64,000 bases of DNA, taken from positions 25,134 through 89,133 of the forward strand of contig JAJPJB010000016.1 of assembly GCA_021324465.1 (NCBI GenBank). The letters run 5' to 3'. The stretch's first letter is position 1. Each line of letters opens with the position of its first letter. The DNA is from Hyphomicrobiaceae bacterium. GTDB taxonomy: Bacteria; Pseudomonadota; Alphaproteobacteria; Rhizobiales; Xanthobacteraceae. Below the pieces are notes generated by a model, which did no database searches, had not been told where the DNA came from, and was given only the letters and a program-made list of their open reading frames with translations. Below are positions 50,638 to 62,451 of the stretch, piece after piece. A program made the translations under genes and the position numbers.

Positions 50638-50985
50638 ATGCGTATTAACGCCGAGGAGATCCTCCGCATGGTCCTCGCCCGCCTCGACGACATGAAGGCG
50701 GAGGACACTCTCACCATCGATCTTCGAGACAAATCAACCATCGGCGACTACATGGTCGTGTCCTCCGGCCGGTCGCAGCGCCATGTCGGTTCGGTGGCCG
50801 ACAGGGTGGTCGAGGATCTGCACAAAGCCGGCGTGTCCACCCGCGTCGAAGGCATGCCCCATTGCGATTGGGTGCTGATCGATGCCGGCAATGTCATCGT
50901 TCACGTCTTCCGCCCGGAAGTGCGGGATTTCTATAATCTCGAGAGGATGTGGATGACCGGCAGGGCGGCCCGGCGCGCGAGCTAA
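50638..50985 (+). CDS. rsfS: Ribosomal silencing factor RsfS
   Basis: 115 residues. RsfS/Iojap hallmarks: MVLARLDDMKAEDTLTIDLRDKSTIGDYMVVSSGRSQRHV, then CDWVLIDAGNVIVHVFRPEVRDFYNLERMW. Binds ribosomal protein L14 and blocks subunit joining when nutrients are short. The ATG lacks a clear ribosome site, while one lies near 50566. Homologues often have 15-20 more N-terminal residues, so translation might begin upstream at a non-standard codon such as the CTG at 50581. Confidence 0.94.
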   Translation: MRINAEEILRMVLARLDDMKAEDTLTIDLRDKSTIGDYMVVSSGRSQRHVGSVADRVVEDLHKAGVSTRVEGMPHCDWVLIDAGNVIVHVFRPEVRDFYNLERMWMTGRAARRAS

Positions 50986-51112
50986 CCGCGACGTCCGATC
51001 CGATTTTCGTCAGATTGGGGTCGAGCGGGGCGGTGTGTTTTGAACGAGGATGCAGGACCGTTTTCACCCGTGTGGCTAGCGTCGTCCTCGGCCGCCGTTT
51101 CATTCTGTTGTC

Positions 51113-51595
51113 ATGCGTATTGTCATCGCTGCGGTCGGCCGCCTTAAAGCCGGGCCGGAACGCGAGCTCGCCGACGCTTACCGCAAGCGCGCCGAAGCGA
51201 CCGGGCGCAGCCTCGGCCTTCGCGACATTGAAGTCGTCGAGATCCGCGAGAGCCGCGCGCAGGACGCGGAGCGGCGGCGCACCGAAGAATCGATTGCGAT
51301 CGCCAGTATCATTCCCGAGCGCGCAATCCTCGTTGTGTTGGACGAGCGCGGCGAAAATCTCGACAGCGCGGCGCTGGCGGCACTGCTACAGCGCTGGCGC
51401 GCGGAAGATCGCCCGGCCGTGTACTTTGTGATTGGCGGCGCTGACGGGCTGGCACAGACGCTGCGCGAGCGCGCCAAGCTGAAACTTGCCTTCGGCGCAG
51501 CCACCTGGCCACACCAGCTGGTGCGGGTCATGATGCTGGAGCAGTTGTACCGCGCGGCCACGATTCTGGCGGGACATCCCTATCACAGGGCCTGA
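51113..51595 (+). CDS. rlmH: 23S rRNA pseudouridine1915 N3-methyltransferase RlmH
   Basis: 160 residues. SPOUT-fold signatures: MRIVIAAVGRLKAGPERELADAY, LVVLDERGENLDS, YFVIGGADGL, and the C-terminal LVRVMMLEQLYRAATILAGHPYHRA ending in the family's HPYH. Methylates pseudouridine 1915 in helix 69. It follows rsfS after 127 bases, the usual alphaproteobacterial order. Confidence 0.96.
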   Translation: MRIVIAAVGRLKAGPERELADAYRKRAEATGRSLGLRDIEVVEIRESRAQDAERRRTEESIAIASIIPERAILVVLDERGENLDSAALAALLQRWRAEDRPAVYFVIGGADGLAQTLRERAKLKLAFGAATWPHQLVRVMMLEQLYRAATILAGHPYHRA

Positions 51596-51762
51596 CGATC
51601 AGCCGCAAGATCTTTGAAAAGTGCTGTTTCTTTAAAGCCTTGCGCCGCTCGCCACCGAATTGTGGCGCCTGTGCCCCGTCAGCGGCGCAGATGCGTCTTA
51701 ATGCGGTCCAGCTCGGGTGCTTTTGCTTGCCTTCGCGCGGGGCCGCCTTACCTTTGAAGCCG

Positions 51763-53196
51763 ATGATTCTCCGACGGTCGAGCAGAATCGACCCACATCT
51801 TGTGCTTGGCTCGGCTTTGGCATTGGCCCTGCCGTTGAGCGTGGACCTTTCGTCTCATTCAGGCGCTCTCGCGCAGATCGCGCCTTCGCCGACAGTACCG
51901 CAGCAACCGCCTCAAGCCCCGCCGCCCGCACCGTTGCCTAAGGTTCGCGACAGGCAGCAGCCCGCCGGCCAGGCGGTGCAACCGGAAAACAGCGCAGATG
52001 CGCTGAAGCAGCGCGACGAGGAGCTGGGCGCGATGCTCGCCAAACAGCGCGAGTCGGTTGAGGCGCAAGCCAAGCTCAAGAGCGAGATCGCGGCGCTCGC
52101 TGAGGACCGGCGCAAGTTCAATCAGCAGCTGATTGATACTGCCGGGCGCATCCGCGATGTCGAAGCCAATATCGAGGCGACGCAAGCGCGCTTGCAGCCG
52201 CTGGACATGCAGCAGGCTTTGTTGCAGAAATCGCTCAACGAGCGGCGCGGCACGATCGTTGAAATCCTGGCGGCGCTGCAGCGGATCGGCCGGCAGCCGC
52301 CGCCAGCTCTGATGGTGCGGCCTGAAGACGCGCTGCAGGCGGTGCGCACCGCAATCACGCTCGGCGCGGTCGTTCCGGAGATGCGCGCGCAAGCCGACAC
52401 GCTGGCCGGCGACATCGCCGACCTGCTCCGCGTGCGTCAGAAAATCGTCGACGAGCGCAAGAACTTGTCGAACGATCTCGATGTGCTTGGCCGCGAGCAA
52501 CTGCGCATGACGCTGCTCATCGATGAGCGACAGAAAAAGCAGGCGGCCGCCGAACAGGCGCTGGACGCCGAGCGGCAGCATGCGGCCGAGCTCGCACGCC
52601 AGGTCGATAACATCAAGGATCTCATCGCCAAGCTCGAGCAAAGCCTCGACCCGGCGACGCGCGCGGCGCGTGATTCGGCGCGCTCGATCGCAAGCGATGC
52701 GACCAGGCCGAATCTTGCGGCGCTGAGCGATCCGGGCCGCCTTGCCCCCGCCGTCGCCTTCGCCGACATGCGCGGGCGGCTACGGCTGCCGGTGAACGGT
52801 ACGCGAATCCGCGAATTCGGCGGTTCCGACGGTTCAGGTGGAACTCAAAAGGGGCTTTCCATTGCCACCCGGCCGGGTGCGCAGATTACGGCGCCCTGCG
52901 ACGGTTGGGTTGTTTACGCCGGCGCGTTTCGGAGCTACGGGCAACTCTTGATTCTCAATGCGGGCGGCGGGTATCATGTACTCCTCGCGGGGATGCAGCG
53001 GATTTCCGTAGATCTCGGCCAATTTGTGCTGACGGGAGAACCCGTGGCGGTGATGGGCGATGCGTCGGTAGCTTCCGCGACCGCCACAACTGTGCCCAAG
53101 CAACCTGTTCTATACGTGGAGTTCCGCAAAGACGGCACTCCCATAGACCCCAGCCCGTGGTGGGCAACAAACGAAGGCGAAAAGGTTCGCGGATGA
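51763..53196 (+). CDS. EnvC-like murein hydrolase activator (coiled coil plus degenerate LytM domain)
   Basis: About 477 residues from ATG 51763 (51691 is possible). N-terminal signal-anchor (LVLGSALALALPLSVDL), a Pro/Gln linker, long coiled coil at about 70-310 (LAKQRESVEAQAKLKSEIAALAEDRRKF), and a C-terminal LytM/M23 domain. The histidines of active LytM proteases are not evident: KGLSIATRPGAQITAPCDGWVVYAG and GGGYHVLLAGM, as in EnvC. It probably activates an amidase at the septum. Its last codons overlap the start of ctpA. Confidence 0.88.
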   Translation: MILRRSSRIDPHLVLGSALALALPLSVDLSSHSGALAQIAPSPTVPQQPPQAPPPAPLPKVRDRQQPAGQAVQPENSADALKQRDEELGAMLAKQRESVEAQAKLKSEIAALAEDRRKFNQQLIDTAGRIRDVEANIEATQARLQPLDMQQALLQKSLNERRGTIVEILAALQRIGRQPPPALMVRPEDALQAVRTAITLGAVVPEMRAQADTLAGDIADLLRVRQKIVDERKNLSNDLDVLGREQLRMTLLIDERQKKQAAAEQALDAERQHAAELARQVDNIKDLIAKLEQSLDPATRAARDSARSIASDATRPNLAALSDPGRLAPAVAFADMRGRLRLPVNGTRIREFGGSDGSGGTQKGLSIATRPGAQITAPCDGWVVYAGAFRSYGQLLILNAGGGYHVLLAGMQRISVDLGQFVLTGEPVAVMGDASVASATATTVPKQPVLYVEFRKDGTPIDPSPWWATNEGEKVRG

Positions 53197-54527
53197 TGCG
53201 CAAAACTTCCTTGGTTTTCCTAGGTGCCGTGGCCGGCGCCGTGGCGACGCTGGCACTGACCCAGCCCTATTCGATGTCGGTCGGCTCGGCGGCGCGAGCA
53301 GCCGCTTCCGATACATATCGGGAGCTTAATCTGTTCGGCGACGTGTTCGAACGCGTGCGTGCGGATTACGTCGAGAAGCCCGACGACAGCCAGCTCGTCG
53401 AATCGGCGATCAACGGCATGCTGGCCGGGCTCGATCCGCATTCGAGCTATATGGATCCGAAGAGCTTCCGCGACATGCAGGTGCAGACGCGCGGCGAGTT
53501 CGGCGGCCTCGGCATTGAAGTCACCATGGAAGACGGCCTGGTGAAGGTGGTCGCGCCGATCGACGACACCCCTGCCGCCAAGGCCGGCATCATGGCCAAC
53601 GACATCATCACCAAGCTCGACGATGACCAGGTTCAGGGCCTCACCCTCAACCAGGCCGTCGACAAGATGCGCGGGCCGGTCAATACCAAGATCAAGCTCA
53701 CCATCATGCGCAAAGGCGTCGACAAGCCGATCGAAGTGACGATCGTGCGCGACGTGATCCGCGTGAAGTCGGTACGCTCGCATCCGGAAGGTGGCGACGT
53801 CGCCTATATCCGCATCACGCAGTTCAACGAGCAGACGACCGATGGGCTGAAACAGGCAATCAACGATCTGAACAGCCAGCTCGGTGCCGACAAGATCAGG
53901 GGCTATATCATCGACCTGCGCAACAATCCGGGCGGCCTGCTCGACCAGGCGATCTCGGTCGCCGACACGTTCCTCGAAAAGGGCGAGATCGTTTCGACCC
54001 GCGGCCGCAATCCGGAGGAGACGCAGCGCTTCAATGCGCGGCCTGGCGACATGACCAAGGGCAAGCCGCTGATCGTGCTGATCAATGGTGGTTCGGCGTC
54101 GGCCTCCGAAATCGTCGCCGGCGCATTACAGGACCACAAGCGCGCGACACTGATCGGCACGCGCTCGTTCGGCAAGGGCTCGGTGCAGACGATCATTCCG
54201 CTTGGGGCTGGGAACGGCGCGCTGCGGCTGACGACCGCCCGCTACTACACGCCGTCGGGCCGGTCGATTCAGGCAAAAGGCATCACGCCTGATATCGAGG
54301 TGCTACAGGATGTGCCGGACGATCTGAAGGCGCAGACCGACTCCAAGGGCGAGGCGTCGCTGCGCGGTCACCTCAAGGCCGAAGGCGCCGAGCAGACCGG
54401 CTCGCAGTCCTACGTGCCGCCGGACGAGAAGAATGACAAGGCGCTGAAAATGGCGATCGACCTTCTGCGCGGGACCGCCAGCAATGCGGCCTTCCCGCCC
54501 AATCCGAAGGCTGCCGTTCCGAACTAA
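53193..54527 (+). CDS. ctpA: S41 family C-terminal processing peptidase
   Basis: 444 residues; ATG 53193 overlaps the EnvC-like stop (ATGA; a second ATG is at 53196). Signal-anchor at residues 3-25. PDZ domain at about 95-175 (FGGLGIEVTMEDGLVKVVAPIDDTPAAKAGI). The S41 protease has the catalytic serine in INGGSASASEIVAGAL and the lysine in GTRSFGKGSVQTIIPLG. Cleaves periplasmic proteins, probably including cell-wall hydrolases. The pairing with an EnvC-like gene is conserved. A terminator follows at 54556. Confidence 0.95.
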   Translation: MMRKTSLVFLGAVAGAVATLALTQPYSMSVGSAARAAASDTYRELNLFGDVFERVRADYVEKPDDSQLVESAINGMLAGLDPHSSYMDPKSFRDMQVQTRGEFGGLGIEVTMEDGLVKVVAPIDDTPAAKAGIMANDIITKLDDDQVQGLTLNQAVDKMRGPVNTKIKLTIMRKGVDKPIEVTIVRDVIRVKSVRSHPEGGDVAYIRITQFNEQTTDGLKQAINDLNSQLGADKIRGYIIDLRNNPGGLLDQAISVADTFLEKGEIVSTRGRNPEETQRFNARPGDMTKGKPLIVLINGGSASASEIVAGALQDHKRATLIGTRSFGKGSVQTIIPLGAGNGALRLTTARYYTPSGRSIQAKGITPDIEVLQDVPDDLKAQTDSKGEASLRGHLKAEGAEQTGSQSYVPPDEKNDKALKMAIDLLRGTASNAAFPPNPKAAVPN

Positions 54528-54555
54528 GCCGACGACCTTATGTCTGTCCGGGCGT

Positions 54556-54586
54556 AGGGCGGCCCCCAGGGCCGCCCTAGTCTTTT
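54556..54586 (+). terminator. Intrinsic terminator after ctpA
   Basis: AGGGCGGCC-CCCAG-GGCCGCCCT followed by AGTCTTTT. Nine-pair stem, five-base loop and a short T-run 30 bases after the ctpA stop. Confidence 0.8.
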
Positions 54587-54723
54587 GAGGCTCTCGCTGG
54601 GAGTCCCGGACAGAGGGTGCTCAAGCGCCGTGCTAGACTGTCGTGCATGATTCGCAAGCTTCGCAATGCCGTTCGCAGCCGTTTTGGCCGCACGAATCGC
54701 TTTTCGGGATCGAGGATCGGCGG

Positions 54724-55935
54724 ATGGCGGTGGACGACTTAACCGCCCCGCTGGGCCGCCAGCCGAAAAGGCGCCGCAAGATCAGGCTGCCGGCGCTGCC
54801 GACCATCGGCGGCGCGCTGGCGCTGTTTCTCGCCATTTTCGTTTTATGGGCGGTGGTGGCCGATGATCCGTTCGGCGGCGAACCTATGGCCGTTGTCCCG
54901 GCAAACATTCAGCTCACGGCAAGGCCGGATCCCTCCGTGGCAGTCGTGCGGCCAAATGCAACCGATGCGGCCGCGCCGACGGCAGGGGCTTCGCCCGCAC
55001 CAAGCAATCAGCAGCCCGCCAACCAGCCCGCGATGGCGGCGCCGAACATGACCACCATCACGATCATTGACGGCAAGACTGGCGAGCGCCACGACGTTGT
55101 CGTGCCGGGTCCTGCTGCTGCGACGTCGCCGCCGATCGATTCGAAATTCGTGGAGATGACCCCGCACGGCCCGGTACCAAAGATCGCGGCGGACGGCACC
55201 CGCCCGGCGGACGCCTTCGCCCGACCAGTGCAGCCGCTGCCCGGCAAGCCCGACGCACCACGTGTAGCGCTCATTGTCGAGGGCCTTGGCGTGAGCGGGA
55301 ATGCGACCGCGGACGCGATCGCAAAGCTTCCCGGCGCGGTGACGCTCGGCTTCGTGCCATACGGCAATGACGTCGCCGCGCTTGCCGCACGCGCGCGCGA
55401 GGGGGGGCACGAGATTCTGCTGCAAGTGCCAATGGAGCCCTTCGACTATCCCAACAACGATCCGGGCCCGCAGACACTGCTCACGACACTGACGCCGCCG
55501 CAAAACATCGACCGGCTCTACGCGTTGATGGGCCGCTTGCAGGGCTATGTTGGACTGACCAACACGATGGGCGCAAAATTCACCGCGTCAGAGGACTCGC
55601 TCGCGCCGATCCTGCACGAGACCGCCAAGCGCGGGCTGATCTATGTTGACGACGGCTCCAATCCGCGCAGCCTCGCCGGCCGCATCGCCGGCGCCAACAA
55701 CCTATCCTTCGTGCACGCCGATGTAGTGCTCGACTCGGTGCCGACGCCGGCCGAGATCGACAAAGCGCTGGATCGCCTCGAAATGACGGCGCGGGAACGA
55801 GGCTTTGCGGTGGGTGTAGCCTCGGCGCTGCCGGTGTCCATCGAGCATATCGCGGCGTGGGCCAGGGCGGCGGCGAATCACGGTCTCCTCCTCGTGCCCG
55901 TCACGGCAGTGGCGGCCAAAGGCAAGCAGATCTGA
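54724..55935 (+). CDS. Divergent polysaccharide deacetylase family protein
   Basis: About 403 residues from ATG 54724. A basic N-terminus is followed by one membrane helix (IGGALALFLAIFVLWAVVA), a long Pro/Ala linker, and the DUF610-type deacetylase-like domain from about residue 175 (RVALIVEGLGVSGNATADAIAKLPGAVTLGFVPYGND, HEILLQVPMEPFDYPNNDPG, MGAKFTASEDSLAPILHETAKRGLIYVDDGS). Located between ctpA and rppH as in other Hyphomicrobiales. It is probably a periplasmic cell-envelope enzyme or a non-catalytic relative. Confidence 0.87.
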   Translation: MAVDDLTAPLGRQPKRRRKIRLPALPTIGGALALFLAIFVLWAVVADDPFGGEPMAVVPANIQLTARPDPSVAVVRPNATDAAAPTAGASPAPSNQQPANQPAMAAPNMTTITIIDGKTGERHDVVVPGPAAATSPPIDSKFVEMTPHGPVPKIAADGTRPADAFARPVQPLPGKPDAPRVALIVEGLGVSGNATADAIAKLPGAVTLGFVPYGNDVAALAARAREGGHEILLQVPMEPFDYPNNDPGPQTLLTTLTPPQNIDRLYALMGRLQGYVGLTNTMGAKFTASEDSLAPILHETAKRGLIYVDDGSNPRSLAGRIAGANNLSFVHADVVLDSVPTPAEIDKALDRLEMTARERGFAVGVASALPVSIEHIAAWARAAANHGLLLVPVTAVAAKGKQI

Positions 55936-56022
55936 CGACCGGAGCAGACCACGGACGACGGAGGAGCGAAGAAATGATAGACCGCAGCAGATCGGTGATC
56001 TGATCTATTGTCGGTCGTCAGT
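55935..56022. repeat. GGACGACGGAGGA-type repeat between the deacetylase and rppH
   Basis: ACGGACGACGGAGGA at 55951-55965 with an inverted partner ATTGTCGGTCGTCAGTC to the right. Same family as 19023-19134 and 59463-59575. Confidence 0.55.
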
Positions 56023-56030
56023 CATCTGCA

Positions 56031-56528
56031 ATGCGCTTCGAGGACCTTCCCTATCGGCCCTGCGTCGGCGTCGTGGTGCTCAACCGCGACGGACTTGTCT
56101 TTGTCGGCCGCCGCATCGGCGGGCCGGAACATGTCGACCTCGCGCATTCCTGGCAGATGCCGCAGGGCGGCATTGATCCCGGCGAGGAGCCCTGGCCGGC
56201 GGCGCGGCGCGAATTGCGGGAAGAGACCAATATCCGCTCGGTCGAGCGCATCGGCGAGATTGCCGATTGGCTCACATACGATATTCCGCGCGAGCTCGTC
56301 GGTCAGGCCTGGAAAGGCAAATATCGCGGCCAAAAGCAGAAGTGGTTCGCGCTGCGCTTTACCGGACCGGATAGCGAAATCAATGTGGCTCATCCGGCCG
56401 GCCGCCACGAGGCGGAGTTCGCGGCATGGCGATGGGAGCCGCTGCAGAACGTCCCCGATCTTGTGGTACCGTTCAAACGCGCGGTCTACGAACGTGTGGT
56501 GCGCGAGTTTTTGCCGCTGACGACCTAA
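56031..56528 (+). CDS. rppH: RNA pyrophosphohydrolase
   Basis: 165 residues. Nudix box [23 protein letters not shown] matches G-x5-E-x7-REUxEExGU with a threonine-asparagine end. It begins [35 protein letters not shown], as in RppH/InvA and plant-like Ap4A hydrolases. Removes pyrophosphate from 5'-triphosphate RNA to start decay. It is convergent with the ATP synthase genes. Confidence 0.94.
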   Translation: MRFEDLPYRPCVGVVVLNRDGLVFVGRRIGGPEHVDLAHSWQMPQGGIDPGEEPWPAARRELREETNIRSVERIGEIADWLTYDIPRELVGQAWKGKYRGQKQKWFALRFTGPDSEINVAHPAGRHEAEFAAWRWEPLQNVPDLVVPFKRAVYERVVREFLPLTT

Positions 56529-56715
56529 CTCGTCGTACCCGGCTCTGCGCCAAAAGGCGGCCCCTGTTTTCCGAAAAATGACACGCAAATCCAATGAATC
56601 GACGCGAGGGTATCCGCCACCGATATTACGAATGTCGGCCGAACAGAAACGTGAAACTTGGTCGATCGCAGTGTAGTCCGGACAGGCCAAGCCTGCGAAA
56701 GTTGGTAAAATGAAA

Positions 56716-57114
56716 TTACGCCGCCAAGGCCGCCTGCAGCGTCATTAATTGCTCGAGATGCCGCGTGAGCTTGTCGCGCTGCGCGTCGTCTTTGGCATCG
56801 GCGATGTCTTCCTCGGTATCTTTGATGTCATTGGCGAGCGTCGCCATGTCGAAGTCGTCACGGGCGACCGCGCGGTCGGCAAGAATGGTCAGGCCCGAGG
56901 GACTCATTTCGGCAAAGCCGCCGATGACCACGACCGGCTCGCGCCGCCCCTCGCGGATAATCGTGACGATGCCCGGCCGCAATGACGTCACCATGGGTGC
57001 ATGGCCGGGCAGAATGCCCATGTCGCCTTCGCTTCCGGGCAAATCCACCTGGTCTACCTCGCCGGAGAACAAGACGGTTTCCGGCGAGACAAATTCGAAA
57101 TGCAGCGCGGCCAT
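56716..57114 (-). CDS. atpC: F1 ATP synthase epsilon subunit
   Basis: 132 residues from ATG 57114, which has AGGA six bases upstream; a GTG at 57126 overlaps the atpD stop and is an alternative. ALHFEFVSPETVLFSGEVDQVDLPGSEGDMGILPGHAPMV is the typical N-terminal beta-barrel; the C-terminal helices are DIKDTEEDIADAKDDAQRDKL. Central stalk subunit and ATPase inhibitor. Last gene of the atpHAGDC operon. Confidence 0.95.
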   Translation of the reverse strand: MAALHFEFVSPETVLFSGEVDQVDLPGSEGDMGILPGHAPMVTSLRPGIVTIIREGRREPVVVIGGFAEMSPSGLTILADRAVARDDFDMATLANDIKDTEEDIADAKDDAQRDKLTRHLEQLMTLQAALAA

Positions 57115-57122
57115 GCTGGTCC

Positions 57123-59462
<2,340 letters not shown>

Positions 59463-59464
<2 letters not shown>

Positions 59465-59575
59465 GAGTTGATGACGGACGACGGAGGACAGGCAACGGAC
59501 GACGGCAAAGTCACCGCCCTTCGCTCAGGTGTCGTAGCTCATCCGTCCTCCGTTGTCTGTTGTCTTCGCCCGCCG
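59463..59575. repeat. Inverted GACGACGGAGGAC repeat inside the atp operon
   Basis: GACGACGGAGGAC (59477-59489) and GTCCTCCGTTGTC (59545-59557) are inverted with one mismatch, and ACGGACGACGGCAAAG repeats the motif between them. It fills the atpA-atpG gap. Relatives are at 19023-19134 and 55935-56022. The intact neighbours suggest a late, tolerated insertion. Confidence 0.7.
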
Positions 59576-59580
59576 TTCGA

Positions 59581-61110
59581 TCACGCAAAAGTCTTGGCAT
59601 AATTGTCGACCACGCTCTTCAGCTTGGCTGAGGTGGCATCATCCAAATCGCCCGACTTGCGGATCGCCTCGAGAATGTCGCCGTGCTGGCTATGCAACAG
59701 GCTCAGCAGGCCCTCCTCGAAGGCGCGCACGCGCTCGACCGGGAGCGGATCGAGATAACCGTTGACGCCGGCATAGATCACGCACACCTGCTCTTCCATC
59801 TTCAGGGGCGAGAATTGCGGTTGCTTGAGCAACTCGGTGAGCCGCGAGCCGCGATTGAGCAGGCGCTGCGTGGTGGCGTCGAGGTCGGAGCCGAATTGGG
59901 CAAAGGCCGCCATCTCGCGGTATTGCGCGAGCTCGCCTTTGATGCGGCCGGCGACCTTTTTCATTGCCTTGGTCTGCGCCGAGGAGCCAACGCGCGACAC
60001 TGAGAGACCGACATTCACCGCCGGGCGGATGCCCTGATAGAACAGATCGGTCTCGAGAAAAATCTGGCCGTCGGTGATGGAAATGACATTGGTCGGAATA
60101 TAGGCCGACACGTCGTTGGCCTGCGTCTCGATGACCGGCAGAGCGGTGAGCGAGCCCGCTCCGTTTTCATCGTTCATCTTGGCCGCACGCTCAAGCAGCC
60201 GCGAGTGCAGATAGAACACGTCGCCCGGATAGGCTTCGCGGCCCGGCGGACGGCGCAGCAACAGCGACATCTGACGATAAGCGACGGCCTGTTTGGACAG
60301 GTCGTCGTAGATGATCACCGCATGCATGCCGTTGTCGCGAAAATATTCGCCCATAGTGCAGCCGGAAAACGGCGCGAGATACTGCATCGGCGCCGGATCG
60401 GACGCCGTCGCTGCGATCACGATCGAATAATCGAGCGCGCCGTTCTCCTCGAGCACTTTGACGAATTGCGCGACGGTGGAGCGCTTCTGGCCGACCGCGA
60501 CATAGATGCAGTAGAGCTTGATTTTCTCGTCGCCGGTCGCGTTCAGCCCCTTCTGGTTCAGAATGGTGTCGAGCGCGATCGCGGTCTTGCCGGTCTGCCG
60601 GTCGCCGATGATCAATTCGCGCTGGCCGCGGCCGATCGGAATCAGCGCGTCGATCGCTTTGAGCCCGGTCGCCATCGGCTCGTGCACCGACTTGCGCGGA
60701 ATGATACCGGGTGCCTTCACGTCGACGCGGGAGCGACGCTCGGTCTTGATCGGGCCTTTGCCGTCGATCGGCTCGCCGAGCGCGTCGACGACGCGGCCAA
60801 GCAGCGCCTTGCCGACCGGCACTTCGACGATAGCGCGGGTGCGCTTGACGGTCTGGCCTTCCTTAATCTCGCGGTCGGAGCCGAAGATAACGACGCCGAC
60901 ATTGTCGTTTTCGAGGTTAAGCGCCATGCCGCGCACGCCGCTCTCGAAGGCCACCATCTCGCCGGCCTGCACATTGTCGAGCCCGTAGACGTGGGCGATG
61001 CCGTCGCCGACCGAGAGCACCTGGCCGACTTCGGAGACCTCGGCTTCCTGGCCGAAATTCTTGATCTGCTCTTTGAGGATTGCGGATATTTCCGCGGCGC
61101 GGATGTCCAT
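59581..61110 (-). CDS. atpA: F1 ATP synthase alpha subunit
   Basis: 509 residues. It begins [20 protein letters not shown]-loop [61 protein letters not shown]. Regulatory nucleotide-binding subunit. ATG 61110 coincides with the last base of the atpH stop, so atpH and atpA are adjacent. Confidence 0.98.
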   Translation of the reverse strand: MDIRAAEISAILKEQIKNFGQEAEVSEVGQVLSVGDGIAHVYGLDNVQAGEMVAFESGVRGMALNLENDNVGVVIFGSDREIKEGQTVKRTRAIVEVPVGKALLGRVVDALGEPIDGKGPIKTERRSRVDVKAPGIIPRKSVHEPMATGLKAIDALIPIGRGQRELIIGDRQTGKTAIALDTILNQKGLNATGDEKIKLYCIYVAVGQKRSTVAQFVKVLEENGALDYSIVIAATASDPAPMQYLAPFSGCTMGEYFRDNGMHAVIIYDDLSKQAVAYRQMSLLLRRPPGREAYPGDVFYLHSRLLERAAKMNDENGAGSLTALPVIETQANDVSAYIPTNVISITDGQIFLETDLFYQGIRPAVNVGLSVSRVGSSAQTKAMKKVAGRIKGELAQYREMAAFAQFGSDLDATTQRLLNRGSRLTELLKQPQFSPLKMEEQVCVIYAGVNGYLDPLPVERVRAFEEGLLSLLHSQHGDILEAIRKSGDLDDATSAKLKSVVDNYAKTFA

Positions 61111-61670
61111 TAGCGAGCCTCTTTCATCGCGTGCTTGATGGCATTGAGTTTGGTGCGCAGCGACGTGTCCACCATGCGGCTGCCGAGCTTGACCACAAGC
61201 CCGCCAATGATCGCGGGATCCACCTTGATGTCGAGATCGACATCCTTGCCGCTCACCGATTTGAGCGCCGCGCGCAGCGCCTGTGCATGTTCGTCTTTGA
61301 TCTGCTCGGCGACGGTGACCTGTGCGGTGACTTCGCCCTTGTCCTGGGCGACCAGCGCGCGGAAGGCCGCGATCATGGCGCGCACCGCAAACAGCCGCCG
61401 GTTCGCGGTGACGAGCCTGAGGAAATTCGCTGCGAGGCCGCCAATGCCGGCGCGGCCGAGCACGGCATTGAGTGCCTGCTCTTGTTCCCGCGCCGAGAAC
61501 ACCGGGCTGCGCACCAGGCGATTGAGATCGTCGCTCGCCGCCACTAGCGCATCAAAGCGATCGAGATCGGCCTTCAGCGCGTCGATCGCATGCGCCTCTT
61601 TGGCGAGATCGAACAGAGCGGTGGCGTAACGGCCCGCCATGCCGGAAACGCGTGGTCCTTCGCTAGCCAA
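61110..61670 (-). CDS. atpH: F1 ATP synthase delta subunit
   Basis: 186 residues from TTG 61670 ([22 protein letters not shown]), the length usual in Bradyrhizobium-type genomes; an ATG at 61640 would drop ten residues. The core [17 protein letters not shown] and the end [34 protein letters not shown] are typical. Part of the peripheral stalk. In most relatives priA lies upstream of atpH; here a recQ relic does. Confidence 0.93.
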   Translation of the reverse strand: MASEGPRVSGMAGRYATALFDLAKEAHAIDALKADLDRFDALVAASDDLNRLVRSPVFSAREQEQALNAVLGRAGIGGLAANFLRLVTANRRLFAVRAMIAAFRALVAQDKGEVTAQVTVAEQIKDEHAQALRAALKSVSGKDVDLDIKVDPAIIGGLVVKLGSRMVDTSLRTKLNAIKHAMKEAR

Positions 61671-61789
61671 AATTCTGCTCGTTTGTTGCCGGTTCGGCGT
61701 TCTTGTGGAGCATTTCCGCAAGCCCCGCAACCGGCGCGGAAGGCCGGCAACAAGCCCCTGAGATTTAAGTGGATTTAATCGGGACTTGG

Positions 61790-62290
61790 TTTCAGCGGAA
61801 CTTGGAATTCGCGCAGGCCGCGGCCCCAAAAACCGCGCTCACGCAAAATCGGCGCGTTGCTAACATAGAGGCTACGCGCGTGCAACAATGCGGAACCCCG
61901 GACGCCGGCACCGTGCGGCTGGCGAAAGATCGAGCGCCACTTCCGCCCGCCGTGTTCTTTGCCCACGCCGAACGTCGGCAGGCGCTGTTGGCCGAATTTC
62001 GCGACCGCCGCAGACGTGTCGCCGATCAGAATCTTGGTCAGACGTTCGGTGGCAAACCGCGCGTCGCTGCGCACGATCGCTGACATCGCCTTCTGCGCGG
62101 CGAGCGCGTCCGGGAACACCGAGCTTCCAGTCTTAACCGAATGCTTGGGCGCAATATACAGCAATCGCAGCGTGTTGCAGGCGAGCCGCGGCAGCGCGTC
62201 GCGATTGTCGGAACGGTCATTCGCGGAATTGAGCGTCGCAGCGACAATGCCAAACCGCGCGCCGCTGCGCCACCTGATTGCGAGTAGGTT
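61790..62290 (-). pseudogene. recQ pseudogene fragments
   Basis: One open minus-strand frame contains two RecQ pieces. At 62242-62144: VAATLNSANDRSDNRDAL, RLLYIAP, like the region after Walker A in RecQ. At 62107-61919: ALAAQKAMSAIVRSDARF, ERLTKILIGDTSAAVAKFGQ, QRLPTFGVGKEHGGRKWRSIFRQ, the RQC winged-helix region. The Walker A, DExH, helicase motifs IV-VI and zinc cysteines between and before them are missing, and the tail diverges. It can only be a relic of an internally deleted ATP-dependent helicase gene. Confidence 0.8.
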
Positions 62291-62451
62291 CGTTCTATCT
62301 TCGTTCTCAGCCCTGTCGGGGCTCAAAGCGACTTTTGGCCGAGGCGTTTCGAGCTGCAGCCCGAGCAAAATTGCGCGTCCGCCAGTCGGCGCCTTCTCTT
62401 GCGGTGGCCCGCGCAGTGATGCACGGTCCACCGCCAACGCACGCCTGCTTC

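Noticed and set aside
56529..56715. Terminator between rppH and atpC
   Set aside because: The convergent gap contains no clear stem with T-run; AAAAGGCGGCCCCTGTTTTCC was considered but does not pair well.
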